DNA of 64,000 bases, taken from contig CADCWO010000103.1 in assembly GCA_902806435.1 (NCBI GenBank), forward strand, positions 1,308 through 65,307, written 5' to 3'. A program made the translations under genes and the position numbers. Of the stretch, positions 1 to 8,494 are shown piece after piece (positions within the stretch are counted from its first letter, which is position 1; every line of letters begins with the position of its first letter). The notes below the pieces were generated by a model, which did no database searches, was not told the origin of the DNA, and saw only the letters and a program-made list of their open reading frames with translations. This stretch comes from an uncultured Synechococcales cyanobacterium. Lineage in GTDB: Bacteria > Cyanobacteriota > Cyanobacteriia > Thermosynechococcales > Thermosynechococcaceae.

Positions 1-31
1 AGATCAATCTCTGCTTTGTCAGGCTAATGCT

Positions 32-52
32 GAAGCGGCTACAAGCCGCTTC
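32..52. other. short perfect hairpin upstream of the first response regulator
   Basis: A 9-bp perfect inverted repeat (GAAGCGGCT / AGCCGCTTC) with a 3-nt loop lies 60 bases before the first gene. There is no run of T after either arm, so it is not a standard intrinsic terminator. It could be the end of an unseen upstream transcript or a leader structure. No promoter could be assigned. Confidence 0.35.
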
Positions 53-111
53 CTGAGATCTCAAATGGGTTCTATAAACACTTACTGGTTTGAAACCGCT
101 GAATTACCAAC

Positions 112-612
112 ATGACTATGACACTATCAGTGCCACTCAAAATTTTGCTTGTTGAAGACGACGAGGATGATTACCTGATCACCCAGGAACTCATTCAAGA
201 AATTATTGAGGCTGGACAGTCCGCAAGTGTAGCTCCGCAGTTCGAGCTGGAGTGGGTGAAGACCTGCGAAAGTGCCCTGGAGGCGCTTAGCCAAAATCGG
301 CACGATGTAATTTTGCTCGACTACAGGCTTGGTGCCTACACCGGCTTAGATATTTTACGCAAAAGTGCGGCAGCCGGATACCCAACACCAACCATTATTC
401 TGGTGGGCTCGGGCAGCTATGAAACTGATTGCATGGCCTCAGAGCTAGGGGCTGCTGGCTATCTAGACAAAGATCAAGTATCCAGTCGCGTCCTAGAGCG
501 CTCACTTCGCTACGCCGTTACTTACGCGCTGAAGCATCAGAAAAAAACCAGCTTCACTCAAGAACTGCAAATTTTGAGGGCCATTAACCAAAACGTAAAT
601 GAATTGGAGTAA
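112..612 (+). CDS. single-domain response regulator, Rcp1-like (C-terminally shortened)
   Basis: This is a receiver-only response regulator expected to take a phosphate from a histidine kinase. The acidic pocket (E15, D16, D17), the phospho-acceptor D70 (in ILLDYRLG) and the conserved K120 are present. The usual switch Thr/Ser after beta-4 is Val98 (IILVGSGS), where the neighbouring paralogue has T93. About 40 residues of helix follow the receiver domain. The frame stays open for 25 codons beyond the TAA at 610-612, to a TGA at 688-690, and those codons continue the charged helical pattern (ELEKLK). The gene therefore appears shortened by a nonsense change. The next gene is a paralogue. Receiver assignment is firm, but partner and output are unknown. 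Confidence 0.9.
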   Translation: MTMTLSVPLKILLVEDDEDDYLITQELIQEIIEAGQSASVAPQFELEWVKTCESALEALSQNRHDVILLDYRLGAYTGLDILRKSAAAGYPTPTIILVGSGSYETDCMASELGAAGYLDKDQVSSRVLERSLRYAVTYALKHQKKTSFTQELQILRAINQNVNELE

Positions 613-827
613 GAACTTGAAAAGCTTAAACTAAGCCTGTCCAAAACCGGGGAGGATTTCAGCTTTTGGAAGCCGCGATCAGGGTCTTGAGAGGCATCTA
701 TATAGTGGCTCAATCCAAGGGACTAATAACTCAGCTTCTTGAACCTTTAAGTTTTAGTCCTTCGTGCTTAGGATATCTAGCGACCTTTCCCTATGGAGGA
801 GAAACAGTATGCTCTGGGAGAAATAAT

Positions 828-1352
828 ATGCAACCAAGTTTTGACAGGCCACGACAACATCTGAAAGTGATGCTAGTTGAAGATGATGAGGATGACTACA
901 TCCTCACTCAGGAGCTATTGTCTGAAATCACAACAACCCGGTTTGAAGTGGAATGGATCACAAACTATAAGGATGCCCTGTATGCGATCAGACAAAATCG
1001 TCATGATGTTGTTTTGTCAGACTACCGCCTTGGAGGGCATAGTGGTCTGGAGCTTTTAAGAGAGGCCCTTGAACTAGGATGCCGTTCCCCAATTATTCTG
1101 TTGACTGGCCAAGGAGGCTACGAAGTTGATATATCTGCTAGTGAGGCAGGAGCAGCAGACTACTTGGTCAAGTCTCAAATCACCAGCAATATGCTGGAAC
1201 GATCCATTCGCTATGCCATCAACAACTATAAAAAAGCAGCGGAACTGCAGAAACAGATACAGCACCTCAAAGCCAAGGTTGATAAAGAGGAGTTTCAACA
1301 ACTAGAAGAGGCAATCAACGGGTTGAGGGGCATGGCTATCAATTTCCAGTAG
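828..1352 (+). CDS. single-domain response regulator, Rcp1-like
   Basis: Receiver-only response regulator of 174 aa. It has the acidic residues E18, D19 and D20 (MLVEDDEDD), phospho-acceptor D65 (LSDYRLGG), switch T93 (LLTGQGG) and K115 (YLVKSQ), so the full phosphotransfer set is intact. A helical, coiled-coil-like tail of about 45 residues follows. I chose the ATG at 828 because GGGAG lies just upstream and the receiver fold begins directly after it; the open frame reaches back to 666, but that extension looks non-coding. It is a close relative of the preceding gene, so the pair is probably a tandem duplication. No kinase gene is visible in the window. Confidence 0.93.
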   Translation: MQPSFDRPRQHLKVMLVEDDEDDYILTQELLSEITTTRFEVEWITNYKDALYAIRQNRHDVVLSDYRLGGHSGLELLREALELGCRSPIILLTGQGGYEVDISASEAGAADYLVKSQITSNMLERSIRYAINNYKKAAELQKQIQHLKAKVDKEEFQQLEEAINGLRGMAINFQ

Positions 1353-1783
1353 TTAAGTGGTTAATCTAGCCTTCTATAAATTTGAAGAATCTAGATTCCG
1401 AAAGTATAGCTCCGCAAAAATACGGAGTTGATCGGAATGTAACTTGCGTAAAATGAGAGATATGAGGTGATATTTAGGCAGATTGGAGCTAAATCAAGCT
1501 CTGAAACTAATAGCAAAGCTTTTTATCGATAATGCTTGATTTTGATAAAGATTAAGCAAATTTCTATAAATTTAGTAGCTACCGTTGGTAACTAGAGGAG
1601 GTACTTTGCCGATATGTTTTAGGTTTCTACGACAGAACAATTAGGGCAATGGGATTTGTTTTGCAGTTCATTAGCTGTCGTTGCAGGAAGCTTCACCAAC
1701 TGACAATATGATCCCTTATTTGCCCTTAGCTGCCAGTTACCAAAGAGCGTAAACCATCAGAGCTAGGTTAGGGAAAAACAGTA
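1353..1783. other. intergenic, AT-rich, no gene seen
   Basis: About 430 bases with no convincing reading frame on either strand. The only structure noticed is a short hairpin near 1408-1428 (CTCCG, A-rich loop, CGGAG) without a T-run. It may hold the promoter of the following coiled-coil gene, but no clear -10/-35 pair was assigned. Confidence 0.4.
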
Positions 1784-2248
1784 ATGGAGTTAACTAAGAC
1801 TTTGGAGAACTTGCTTCCTTATGTTGGGGGACTTGCCACAGCAGGGGGAGCCTTTGGGACTTGGTACTTGCGTTTTAGGCAGCAAGGTAACGAGCGTCAG
1901 AAAAATCAGCTTGATTACCACAAGGGTGAACAAGAGCGAAAAATGCAACTACACGCAGTAGAGCTTGACTATATTAGTAAGTCTAGACAGGATCTCGAAA
2001 GCTGGTTCGAGAAACGCCTGGAGCTTTACGAACAGGAGTTAAGTCATTACCGTGACATGAGCTCTAACCTACAGCAAGAAAATGAGGCTTTACAGGAAGA
2101 AGTCGATACCCTGGATGCCGAAGTTGAAAAGCTGAAAACAGAAGCCAAAGCTTACGCACAAACCAGTTTACAGGTAATCACAAGTTTACAGAATAAAGTC
2201 AAGCAGCTTAAATTAGAAAAGGAAAGCTTTGAAGCAGTGGCAGAATAA
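1784..2248 (+). CDS. membrane-anchored coiled-coil protein, unknown function
   Basis: A 154-aa protein with no recognised catalytic motif. Residues about 10-30 form a short Gly/Ala-rich hydrophobic stretch (YVGGLATAGGAFGTWYL) that could anchor it in a membrane. The rest is highly charged and helical, with heptad-like spacing from about residue 50 to the end (LQQENEALQEEVDTLDAEVE), a long coiled coil. This architecture suggests a membrane-tethered scaffold or tether, but that is inference only. AGGGA lies about 11 bases before the ATG. It stands alone between two gene-free stretches. Confidence 0.7.
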   Translation: MELTKTLENLLPYVGGLATAGGAFGTWYLRFRQQGNERQKNQLDYHKGEQERKMQLHAVELDYISKSRQDLESWFEKRLELYEQELSHYRDMSSNLQQENEALQEEVDTLDAEVEKLKTEAKAYAQTSLQVITSLQNKVKQLKLEKESFEAVAE

Positions 2249-2677
2249 TGCACAAAAAGATCCAGCCTTGCTCCAAGCTCTAGGCTTTTTATCTTTTCAA
2301 AAATGGCCAAAAACTAACAGAGGGAGTATGAAGGCGTTCAGGTATGGAAAATTGTCTTCACTGTGATTGAATCTTACCTCCGACAAAGATGATAGCCGCA
2401 TCTGCAAAGGCTATATCCTAAAAACTTAACTGTTGTACGTCATTGTTGTCTTGAACTTGCTCAATCACGATCAACCCACTAAGAGTGGTATCAAGGCCAG
2501 TCAACTCAAGACAGGATGGGATAATGATTATCTACGTCCATCTAACATGCGTTCATCTAAGATGCGTTTGCTTCAAGTGATGCCGCTCAGCACTTGACCA
2601 GCGCAACTATCCTTGGCTGAGTAATATCCGTAAAGTGCTTGATCTGTAAGCGAATATAACATTGAGGCTGCTTTTGC
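2249..2677. other. intergenic, no gene seen
   Basis: About 430 bases without a supported gene. A weak hairpin followed by TTTTT (AGCCT ... AGGCTTTTT, about 2264-2291) just after the coiled-coil gene may be its terminator. The rest shows no recognisable structure. Confidence 0.35.
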
Positions 2678-3382
2678 ATGTTTCCCACTGTAATTCTTCC
2701 CGGCTATCTAGCAGGCGCAACAGAGTATCGCTTACTAGAACATGAGCTTAAGCAGCTTGGGTTTCCAGCCGTCACGGTTCCCTTACAGCGTCGAGATTGG
2801 TTGATCACAATTGGTGGTAGGCCAGTTACACCGATTTTAGACTTGTTGCACCGGACAGTCACAGGGGTATTGCGACAGTATCAAACGTCTCAAATCAATT
2901 TAATTGGCCATTCTGCAGGGGGATGGATTTCCCGCATTTACTTGGGTGAAAAACCCTACTGCGATCGCGTTTGGCAGGCTTGGCCCCATGTCAACACCCT
3001 AGTAACGTTGGGGACACCGCACCTCAGCCAAGAGCGCTGGACCCGCCGGAATTTAGATTTTGTTAATACAACCTATCCAGGAGCGTTTTACCGGCAAGTG
3101 CGCTACGTCTGTGTGGCAGGTAAATCCATCTATGGTGAGCGTAGTCGTCAGTGGGCAAAGTGGTTTTCCTATAAAAGTTATGAACTAACCTGCGGTCAAG
3201 GTGCGCGGTGGGGAGATGGAATCACGCCAGTTGAGGCAGCTCATTTAGCAGGCGCAGAAAATCTTGTTCTAGAAGGCATCATTCATTCACCAAAAGCGAC
3301 TCGCGGCCGCATGAACCTTATCCCTTCGGTTTGGTATGGTTCTCCAGAACCCCTTAGGATCTGGAGTGCATACTTAGCTTAG
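2678..3382 (+). CDS. alpha/beta-hydrolase, lipase/esterase-like
   Basis: A 234-aa protein starting straight into an alpha/beta-hydrolase core (VILPGYLAGATEYRLLEHEL). It has the nucleophile elbow G-H-S-A-G-G (LIGHSAGGW, Ser near residue 79). The GDGITPVEAAHLAGA and IIHSPKATRG regions near the C-terminus are in the right place for the acid and the histidine. The fold is that of cyanobacterial lipase/PGAP1-like hydrolases. The substrate cannot be inferred. There is no signal peptide, so it is probably cytoplasmic or membrane-peripheral. It converges with the antiporter gene, whose stop is 20 bases away. Confidence 0.85.
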   Translation: MFPTVILPGYLAGATEYRLLEHELKQLGFPAVTVPLQRRDWLITIGGRPVTPILDLLHRTVTGVLRQYQTSQINLIGHSAGGWISRIYLGEKPYCDRVWQAWPHVNTLVTLGTPHLSQERWTRRNLDFVNTTYPGAFYRQVRYVCVAGKSIYGERSRQWAKWFSYKSYELTCGQGARWGDGITPVEAAHLAGAENLVLEGIIHSPKATRGRMNLIPSVWYGSPEPLRIWSAYLA

Positions 3383-3402
3383 GATTGCTGCCAGAATTGG
3401 CC

Positions 3403-5382
3403 TCAGGTTGGAGGAGCCGCCGGCAAGGGATCAAGGGGAGAGGGTTCCACATCTGGAATGATCCTGCGGGTTGAAACCCTCTCTACCTGCTCTGACAGCG
3501 ATACTTCCACTTGCGGTATTTTTTCGGGAATCAGAGGTTGACCTAATGGGGCGTTGGGCACTGGGAGTTCGTGCTTAGGTGTATAAAGCAAATAAGTTAG
3601 GTGATCACCTGGTTGCCATACTTCATTGCGTAGCACGACTCGCAGGCATTCCTCTCGTTCCACGACCAAGGGTATCAACTCATCGGCATGAATCAGTGCT
3701 TGCAACTGCGCTTGCTGGAATTCAAATTTCTCAGCTTCCAAAACCGTCTCACCGAGTCTCACTTCATTCTCACTCAGGTAGTGGCTCCAAGCTTTAATCG
3801 ATACTTGAGGCGCAAAAGCTTGCTGGATTTTTGATGCCGTTGTTTTCTCTAAGATTAGGGAGCTCACAGCTCCTTGAGAATTTTGGGAAAATACTGCAAG
3901 CACCCGTGGGGGACGAAATTCTTCCAGGGCGCGTTGGGCCAAGACACAGTTAACCTCGGCGTTATTTGTTACCGCAATAAAAGTGCCCAGGGAGGACAAC
4001 CCGGCTGCTTCTAGAACTTCTGTATCTAAAGCGCTGCTGAGAAACACTTGCAGGTGTTCTTGGCGGGCTTGCTGGCAATAATCAGGATCAGTGTCAATCA
4101 TCACTACGGGTTCCCCCTTGGTTTGGATCAACTGGCCTAGTAACCGTCCTAAAGGATTGCAACCGACAATCACAGCTCCAACTGCTGCTTGAGAACGGAT
4201 TTTAAGCATAGTTGCCACCCAGCGGGCCGTTAGCCCCTGGAACAGGACTGTCAAGATAATTGTGAGGAAGACCAAAGCTTTAATTGAGTCACCGCCATTA
4301 ATCCCTTGATTGGTCAACGTGATTGAGAACAAGGAAGCAACAGAAGCTGCAACAATACCGCGAGGGGAGACCCAAGCTAAAAATAATTTCTGTCGCCAGT
4401 TCAGGCCACTATTCCAGGTCGAGATCAAGACATTGATTGGGCGCACGACAACCATCAGGGTTAAGACCGTTAGCACCCCACCCCATCCCAAGGCAAAAAT
4501 GCTAGCGATTGAGAGGTCTGCGGACAACAAAATAAACAAAACTGAAACGGCCAACAGACTTAACTGCTCTTTAAACCGGCGTAGCAACCGCTCCTGGGGC
4601 AAAGCAGCGGCGCGTAAGACGATACCCGCAATCACGGCACTCATCAGCCCTGATTCATTCCGCAGCACCTGTGCTGCCCCAAATAAGCCCCACAGTCCAG
4701 CTAGGACGACAAGGTTCTTTAGGCCTTCTGAGAGGAAGCGGCCTTGTCTGAGCAGCACAGCCAGTAACCAACCACCCCCGATTCCAATTGTCGCGCCAAT
4801 CCCCAACCGCAGAGTGAGACCACTGAAAATGTTCAGCGGCCCTGCATCCTCACGCAACACAATGTTCAACACGACCACAGCCAGGATAGCGCCAACCGGA
4901 TCAATTAATACACCTTCACTTTCTAAAACCGTTGCCACCTGTCGTTGCACACCCACTTGCTTCAGCAGAGGATTGATCACCGTTGGCCCGGTGACCACTA
5001 CTAAGGAGGCATAAAGAAAAGCGATCGGCCAAGGGAACTCACTCAGCCAGTGAGCCGCCATTCCGCCACCGAGCAAAGTAACTAGGGTTCCCAGGGTGAC
5101 TAAGTTGCGAATACTGCTAGAGACGGCACCCAACTCGCGTAGCTGTAGATTTAACCCACCCTCGAACAAAATCAAGGCCACTGATAGGGAAACAATGACC
5201 TCTAAGCCGTTTCCCAAGAGGCTGGGATGTAAAAAGCCAGAACCACTAGGTCCCAGTAGCACCCCAAACAACAACAAAAAAACAATACTGGGAACTTTGA
5301 GCCAGTCGGCGAGTACCTGAGCACTAATCCCGGCAACTACTGTCACGATAATCAGCAGGGTGATTTCCAAGTCTGCTTCCAT
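3403..5382 (-). CDS. monovalent cation/proton antiporter (CPA1/NhaP type) with TrkA-N domain
   Basis: A 659-aa inner-membrane antiporter. The first 390 residues hold about 12 transmembrane helices of the Na+/H+ exchanger fold (SIVFLLLFGVLLGPSGSG; ILFEGGLNL; GPTVINPLL; AWVSPRGIVAASVASLF). After a linker comes a Rossmann-type TrkA-N/RCK domain (GAVIVGCNPLGRLLGQLI; VVMIDTDP) of about residues 397-520, then a cytoplasmic tail. The RCK domain suggests gating by nucleotide or redox state. It probably exports Na+ or K+ in exchange for H+. It lies 94 bases downstream of the GH65 fusion on the same strand and may be read with that operon. The ion is not determined. Confidence 0.93.
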   Translation of the reverse strand: MEADLEITLLIIVTVVAGISAQVLADWLKVPSIVFLLLFGVLLGPSGSGFLHPSLLGNGLEVIVSLSVALILFEGGLNLQLRELGAVSSSIRNLVTLGTLVTLLGGGMAAHWLSEFPWPIAFLYASLVVVTGPTVINPLLKQVGVQRQVATVLESEGVLIDPVGAILAVVVLNIVLREDAGPLNIFSGLTLRLGIGATIGIGGGWLLAVLLRQGRFLSEGLKNLVVLAGLWGLFGAAQVLRNESGLMSAVIAGIVLRAAALPQERLLRRFKEQLSLLAVSVLFILLSADLSIASIFALGWGGVLTVLTLMVVVRPINVLISTWNSGLNWRQKLFLAWVSPRGIVAASVASLFSITLTNQGINGGDSIKALVFLTIILTVLFQGLTARWVATMLKIRSQAAVGAVIVGCNPLGRLLGQLIQTKGEPVVMIDTDPDYCQQARQEHLQVFLSSALDTEVLEAAGLSSLGTFIAVTNNAEVNCVLAQRALEEFRPPRVLAVFSQNSQGAVSSLILEKTTASKIQQAFAPQVSIKAWSHYLSENEVRLGETVLEAEKFEFQQAQLQALIHADELIPLVVEREECLRVVLRNEVWQPGDHLTYLLYTPKHELPVPNAPLGQPLIPEKIPQVEVSLSEQVERVSTRRIIPDVEPSPLDPLPAAPPT

Positions 5383-5476
5383 GACACTATTATTTCAGGC
5401 CCATGACCCGGATCTCCACGCTCAATTATGTCCCATCCTAATGGACTGGCTAACAAATGCCGGGTGGCGCTTTGCC

Positions 5477-8446
5477 TCAGATAGCAGACTCGCACCTATA
5501 GCTGGCAGCAATCTGACTTAGTTCAGTTTCTAGCTGCACCCAATGAATATTTGCCAAGTCTGGTAAGACAATGTGAGCCTTCCCCACGCGCTCAGCCGGC
5601 CCAAGCCCTACGGTCCACATGCCAGCAGCAAGGGCAGCTTCAATTCCAACAGTGGCATCTTCAACGACAACACACTGCGTCGGTTCTAAGCCAAGTTGAC
5701 GGGCTGCATATAAAAATAGGTCGGGGGCTGGCTTAGGGTGCTCGACACTATATCCGTCAGCGATCGCATCGATGAGGTCGCCAATCCCCAGTTTTTTCAC
5801 AACCGGCTGGGCATTTTTACTGGCTGAAGCGATTGCCGTCTGAATGCCGGCTTGCTGCAGTTCAGCTAATAGGTTCGCGGCACCGGGCAATAAAGCCGCT
5901 GGCGTAATGTTTTGAATCGATTCCACATAGTAGCGGTTCTTGAGCTCCATCATTTCCTGGAGTTTTGCTTCTGAGAATGGTCTGTCCCCCACAATACGCA
6001 GTAAAGACTCTCGCCGAGATACTCCCCGTAGCGCCTCATTGGCCTGCCGGTTAAAGGGCAAACCTGATTCATCCGCTAGCCTCTGCCAGGCCAGGTAATG
6101 AAATTCTGCGGTATCTGTCAAAACCCCATCCAGGTCAAAGATGACTCCTTTGATCTCTGAGGTTTTGGAGATAGGGGCTACGGGATGTGTGGTGCCGGCT
6201 CTAAACTCGCTTTGACCAAATTTCTGCATTTTCTCCCTCTCTCCAGCTTGCAAATCAAACTCTTGCCATTTACCACGCCAATGAAGCTTGAACTTGAGAC
6301 GTTTCCACCCAAGGGGTAGGTGGGGGGTTGCTACGGGTCCTTGCTCCGTCAACTTAACCCCCCCAAAGCCCAAAACTACAGCTTGCCAGACGCCCCCAGC
6401 GGCAGCGCCATGAATTCCATCAGCCGCATTTCCACGTGTATCTTCCAGATCTACCATTGCTGTCTGAATAAAGTGCTGGTAGGCCTCAATGGATTTGCCT
6501 AAATCCGCCGCCAGGATAGCGTGAATCGCTGGACCGAGCGACGACCCATAGGTAATGTCTGTGCGCGGCGCATAGTATTCCCAATTTTTCTGCAACACGG
6601 TCGGGCTGTAGGGAAAATTCTCGGCTTGCCGCATCAGATAAAGAAGCATCAAGACATCGGGTTGCTTCAGCACCTGGCGGCGGTTAGTTGCTTCAATTCC
6701 TAGGACCGCTTGCATGGACCGCTTACGAGGTTCATAGTCCTGTAGATTAATATCTTCTAAGTTGAAAAAATCCTCGCACTGCTCGATTAATCCGGTTGCT
6801 GGGTCATAGGGAACCCAGAGATTGGTCGCCATGTCCTGCCATCGCGCTCGTCGCTCTGGGGTGAGCTTTAGAGTTTGTTTCAGTTCGGCAAACCGCTCTG
6901 GAAAGCTGTGGCCTAACCAGTCACAAACTGCGATCGCCTTTTCTAAATGCCATTGCACCAGGCGATTAGTGAACGCATTATTGTCAACGTACTCATGGTA
7001 TTCATCCGCACCAATCACCGCGCGGATTTCATAGCGCTCTTGCCGGGTATCCCACTCGACTCGGCTACCCCAGAAGATGGCTGTATCCAGGATGATCTCA
7101 GCCCCATAGTCCCGCATCCAGGCGTCATCACCCGTTGCATACCAGTAATACCAGGCAGCATAGGCAATATCTGCGCTGATGTGAATTTCGCGATCGCGGC
7201 ACCAAATCCTGACGTCCTCTGCGTAAGGATCACCCGGTAGCGACCAGCGGGGTGTGACCTCATCACCACTGTTTGCACTTTCCCAAGCATACATCGCGCC
7301 CTTGTACCCAGCATGAGCAGCCTTACGCCGCGCCCCTGCCAGAGTGTGGTAGCGGTAGGTAAGCAAATTGCGGGCTAGGTTAGGGTGGGTGAGGGTAAAA
7401 AAAGGTAGCAGAAAAATTTCCGTATCCCAAAAGATGTGGCCGCGATAGCCCAATCCTGAAAGAGTTTTTGCTGGAATACTCACGCGATCGTCATGGCGTG
7501 GGGCACTGATCAGCAGCTGAAAGAGATTGTAGCGAACAGCCAGTTGGGCCTGACAATCACCCTCAATCACAATGTCACTTTGCTGCCAAGTTTGCTCCCA
7601 AGACTGCTCGTGGGCCTGACGCAGCACACCATAGGTTGACGATTGCGCCAGTTTTGCTTGCGCCGCTTCAACGGGAGCCGCCACTTCGCGAGAGGTAAAA
7701 ACGGTGACGATATTTTCCACGGTCACTGTCCGGTTTGAGGCAGCCAGAAACGCTGTGGTCAAGGTGGGATAGCCAGGAGCACTGGCCACTTGTAGCGCTG
7801 CCTCTGCCCCTGAAATTCTCATCCCGGAGGCCATAGCCAGTTCAATATGGGAAGTACGAGTGCGGACCTGCAACCAAACCCCTTGATCGGTCTTCCCCTG
7901 GTTGAGTGTTTCCCAATGGCTGAAACCTTGATTTTCGGCGTAGCCATTGATGCTGGCTTGAACTTCAATCAAACCATCAAAATCTATCGGTGTAATCTGA
8001 GCTCGCAAGCCCAACACATGTTGGTCAGCCAAGCTGGCAAAGCGCTCAAACTGAAGGTCTACGGTTTTGCCGCTTGGGCTCCGCCACCGCACGTAGCGGC
8101 TGAGGATACCCCGGCAGAGGTTAAGCTGCCGCTGATAACTAAGAATCTCGCCTTGATCTAGGCGGAAGCGATCGCCATCAATAATGACCACTAGTGGCAG
8201 CCAGTCTGGGCAATTAGCAAGCTCGGTGTAGACAATCGGCACATCGTCGTAGACGCCATGAATTAGAGTTGCTGGCCAAGCCCGTGGATAGCCTTCCTCA
8301 AAGCTGCCCCGTGTACCCAGGTAGCCATTGCCGATTGTAAAGACGGTCTCTCTAGCGTGCAACTGGTCAGGGTCAAACTGAGTTTCGGTCAACGTCCAGT
8401 CAGCATAGCTCAAGGACTGGGGGTGAACTGTTTTATCCATCGCCAA
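5477..8446 (-). CDS. GH65 glycoside phosphorylase fused to beta-phosphoglucomutase
   Basis: A 989-aa bifunctional protein. Residues about 1-755 are a family-65 glycoside phosphorylase (N-terminal GNGYLGTRGSFEEG; RGHIFWDTEIFLLPFF; catalytic-acid region IGADEYHEYVDNNAFTN; KQPDVLMLLYLM). This family splits alpha-glucosides such as maltose, trehalose, kojibiose or nigerose with phosphate, giving beta-glucose 1-phosphate. Residues about 765-989 are a HAD-family beta-phosphoglucomutase (GVIFDLDGVLTDTAEFHYLAW; PGAANLLAEL; HPKPAPDLF; VVVEDATVGIEAA), which turns that product into glucose 6-phosphate. The fusion passes the product directly on. The stop of the sucrose synthase gene lies 48 bases upstream, suggesting one transcript. 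Which disaccharide is used cannot be read from the sequence. Confidence 0.93.
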   Translation of the reverse strand: MAMDKTVHPQSLSYADWTLTETQFDPDQLHARETVFTIGNGYLGTRGSFEEGYPRAWPATLIHGVYDDVPIVYTELANCPDWLPLVVIIDGDRFRLDQGEILSYQRQLNLCRGILSRYVRWRSPSGKTVDLQFERFASLADQHVLGLRAQITPIDFDGLIEVQASINGYAENQGFSHWETLNQGKTDQGVWLQVRTRTSHIELAMASGMRISGAEAALQVASAPGYPTLTTAFLAASNRTVTVENIVTVFTSREVAAPVEAAQAKLAQSSTYGVLRQAHEQSWEQTWQQSDIVIEGDCQAQLAVRYNLFQLLISAPRHDDRVSIPAKTLSGLGYRGHIFWDTEIFLLPFFTLTHPNLARNLLTYRYHTLAGARRKAAHAGYKGAMYAWESANSGDEVTPRWSLPGDPYAEDVRIWCRDREIHISADIAYAAWYYWYATGDDAWMRDYGAEIILDTAIFWGSRVEWDTRQERYEIRAVIGADEYHEYVDNNAFTNRLVQWHLEKAIAVCDWLGHSFPERFAELKQTLKLTPERRARWQDMATNLWVPYDPATGLIEQCEDFFNLEDINLQDYEPRKRSMQAVLGIEATNRRQVLKQPDVLMLLYLMRQAENFPYSPTVLQKNWEYYAPRTDITYGSSLGPAIHAILAADLGKSIEAYQHFIQTAMVDLEDTRGNAADGIHGAAAGGVWQAVVLGFGGVKLTEQGPVATPHLPLGWKRLKFKLHWRGKWQEFDLQAGEREKMQKFGQSEFRAGTTHPVAPISKTSEIKGVIFDLDGVLTDTAEFHYLAWQRLADESGLPFNRQANEALRGVSRRESLLRIVGDRPFSEAKLQEMMELKNRYYVESIQNITPAALLPGAANLLAELQQAGIQTAIASASKNAQPVVKKLGIGDLIDAIADGYSVEHPKPAPDLFLYAARQLGLEPTQCVVVEDATVGIEAALAAGMWTVGLGPAERVGKAHIVLPDLANIHWVQLETELSQIAASYRCESAI

Positions 8447-8494
8447 TCTAGCTAAGTTGGGCTAAAGGTTTGCATGTTGTACGCACTACGACTG

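Noticed and set aside
4310-5014. 234-codon plus-strand frame opposite the antiporter
   Set aside because: Antisense to well-conserved membrane helices; composition (Thr/Pro/Arg/Ser) is that of a shadow frame.
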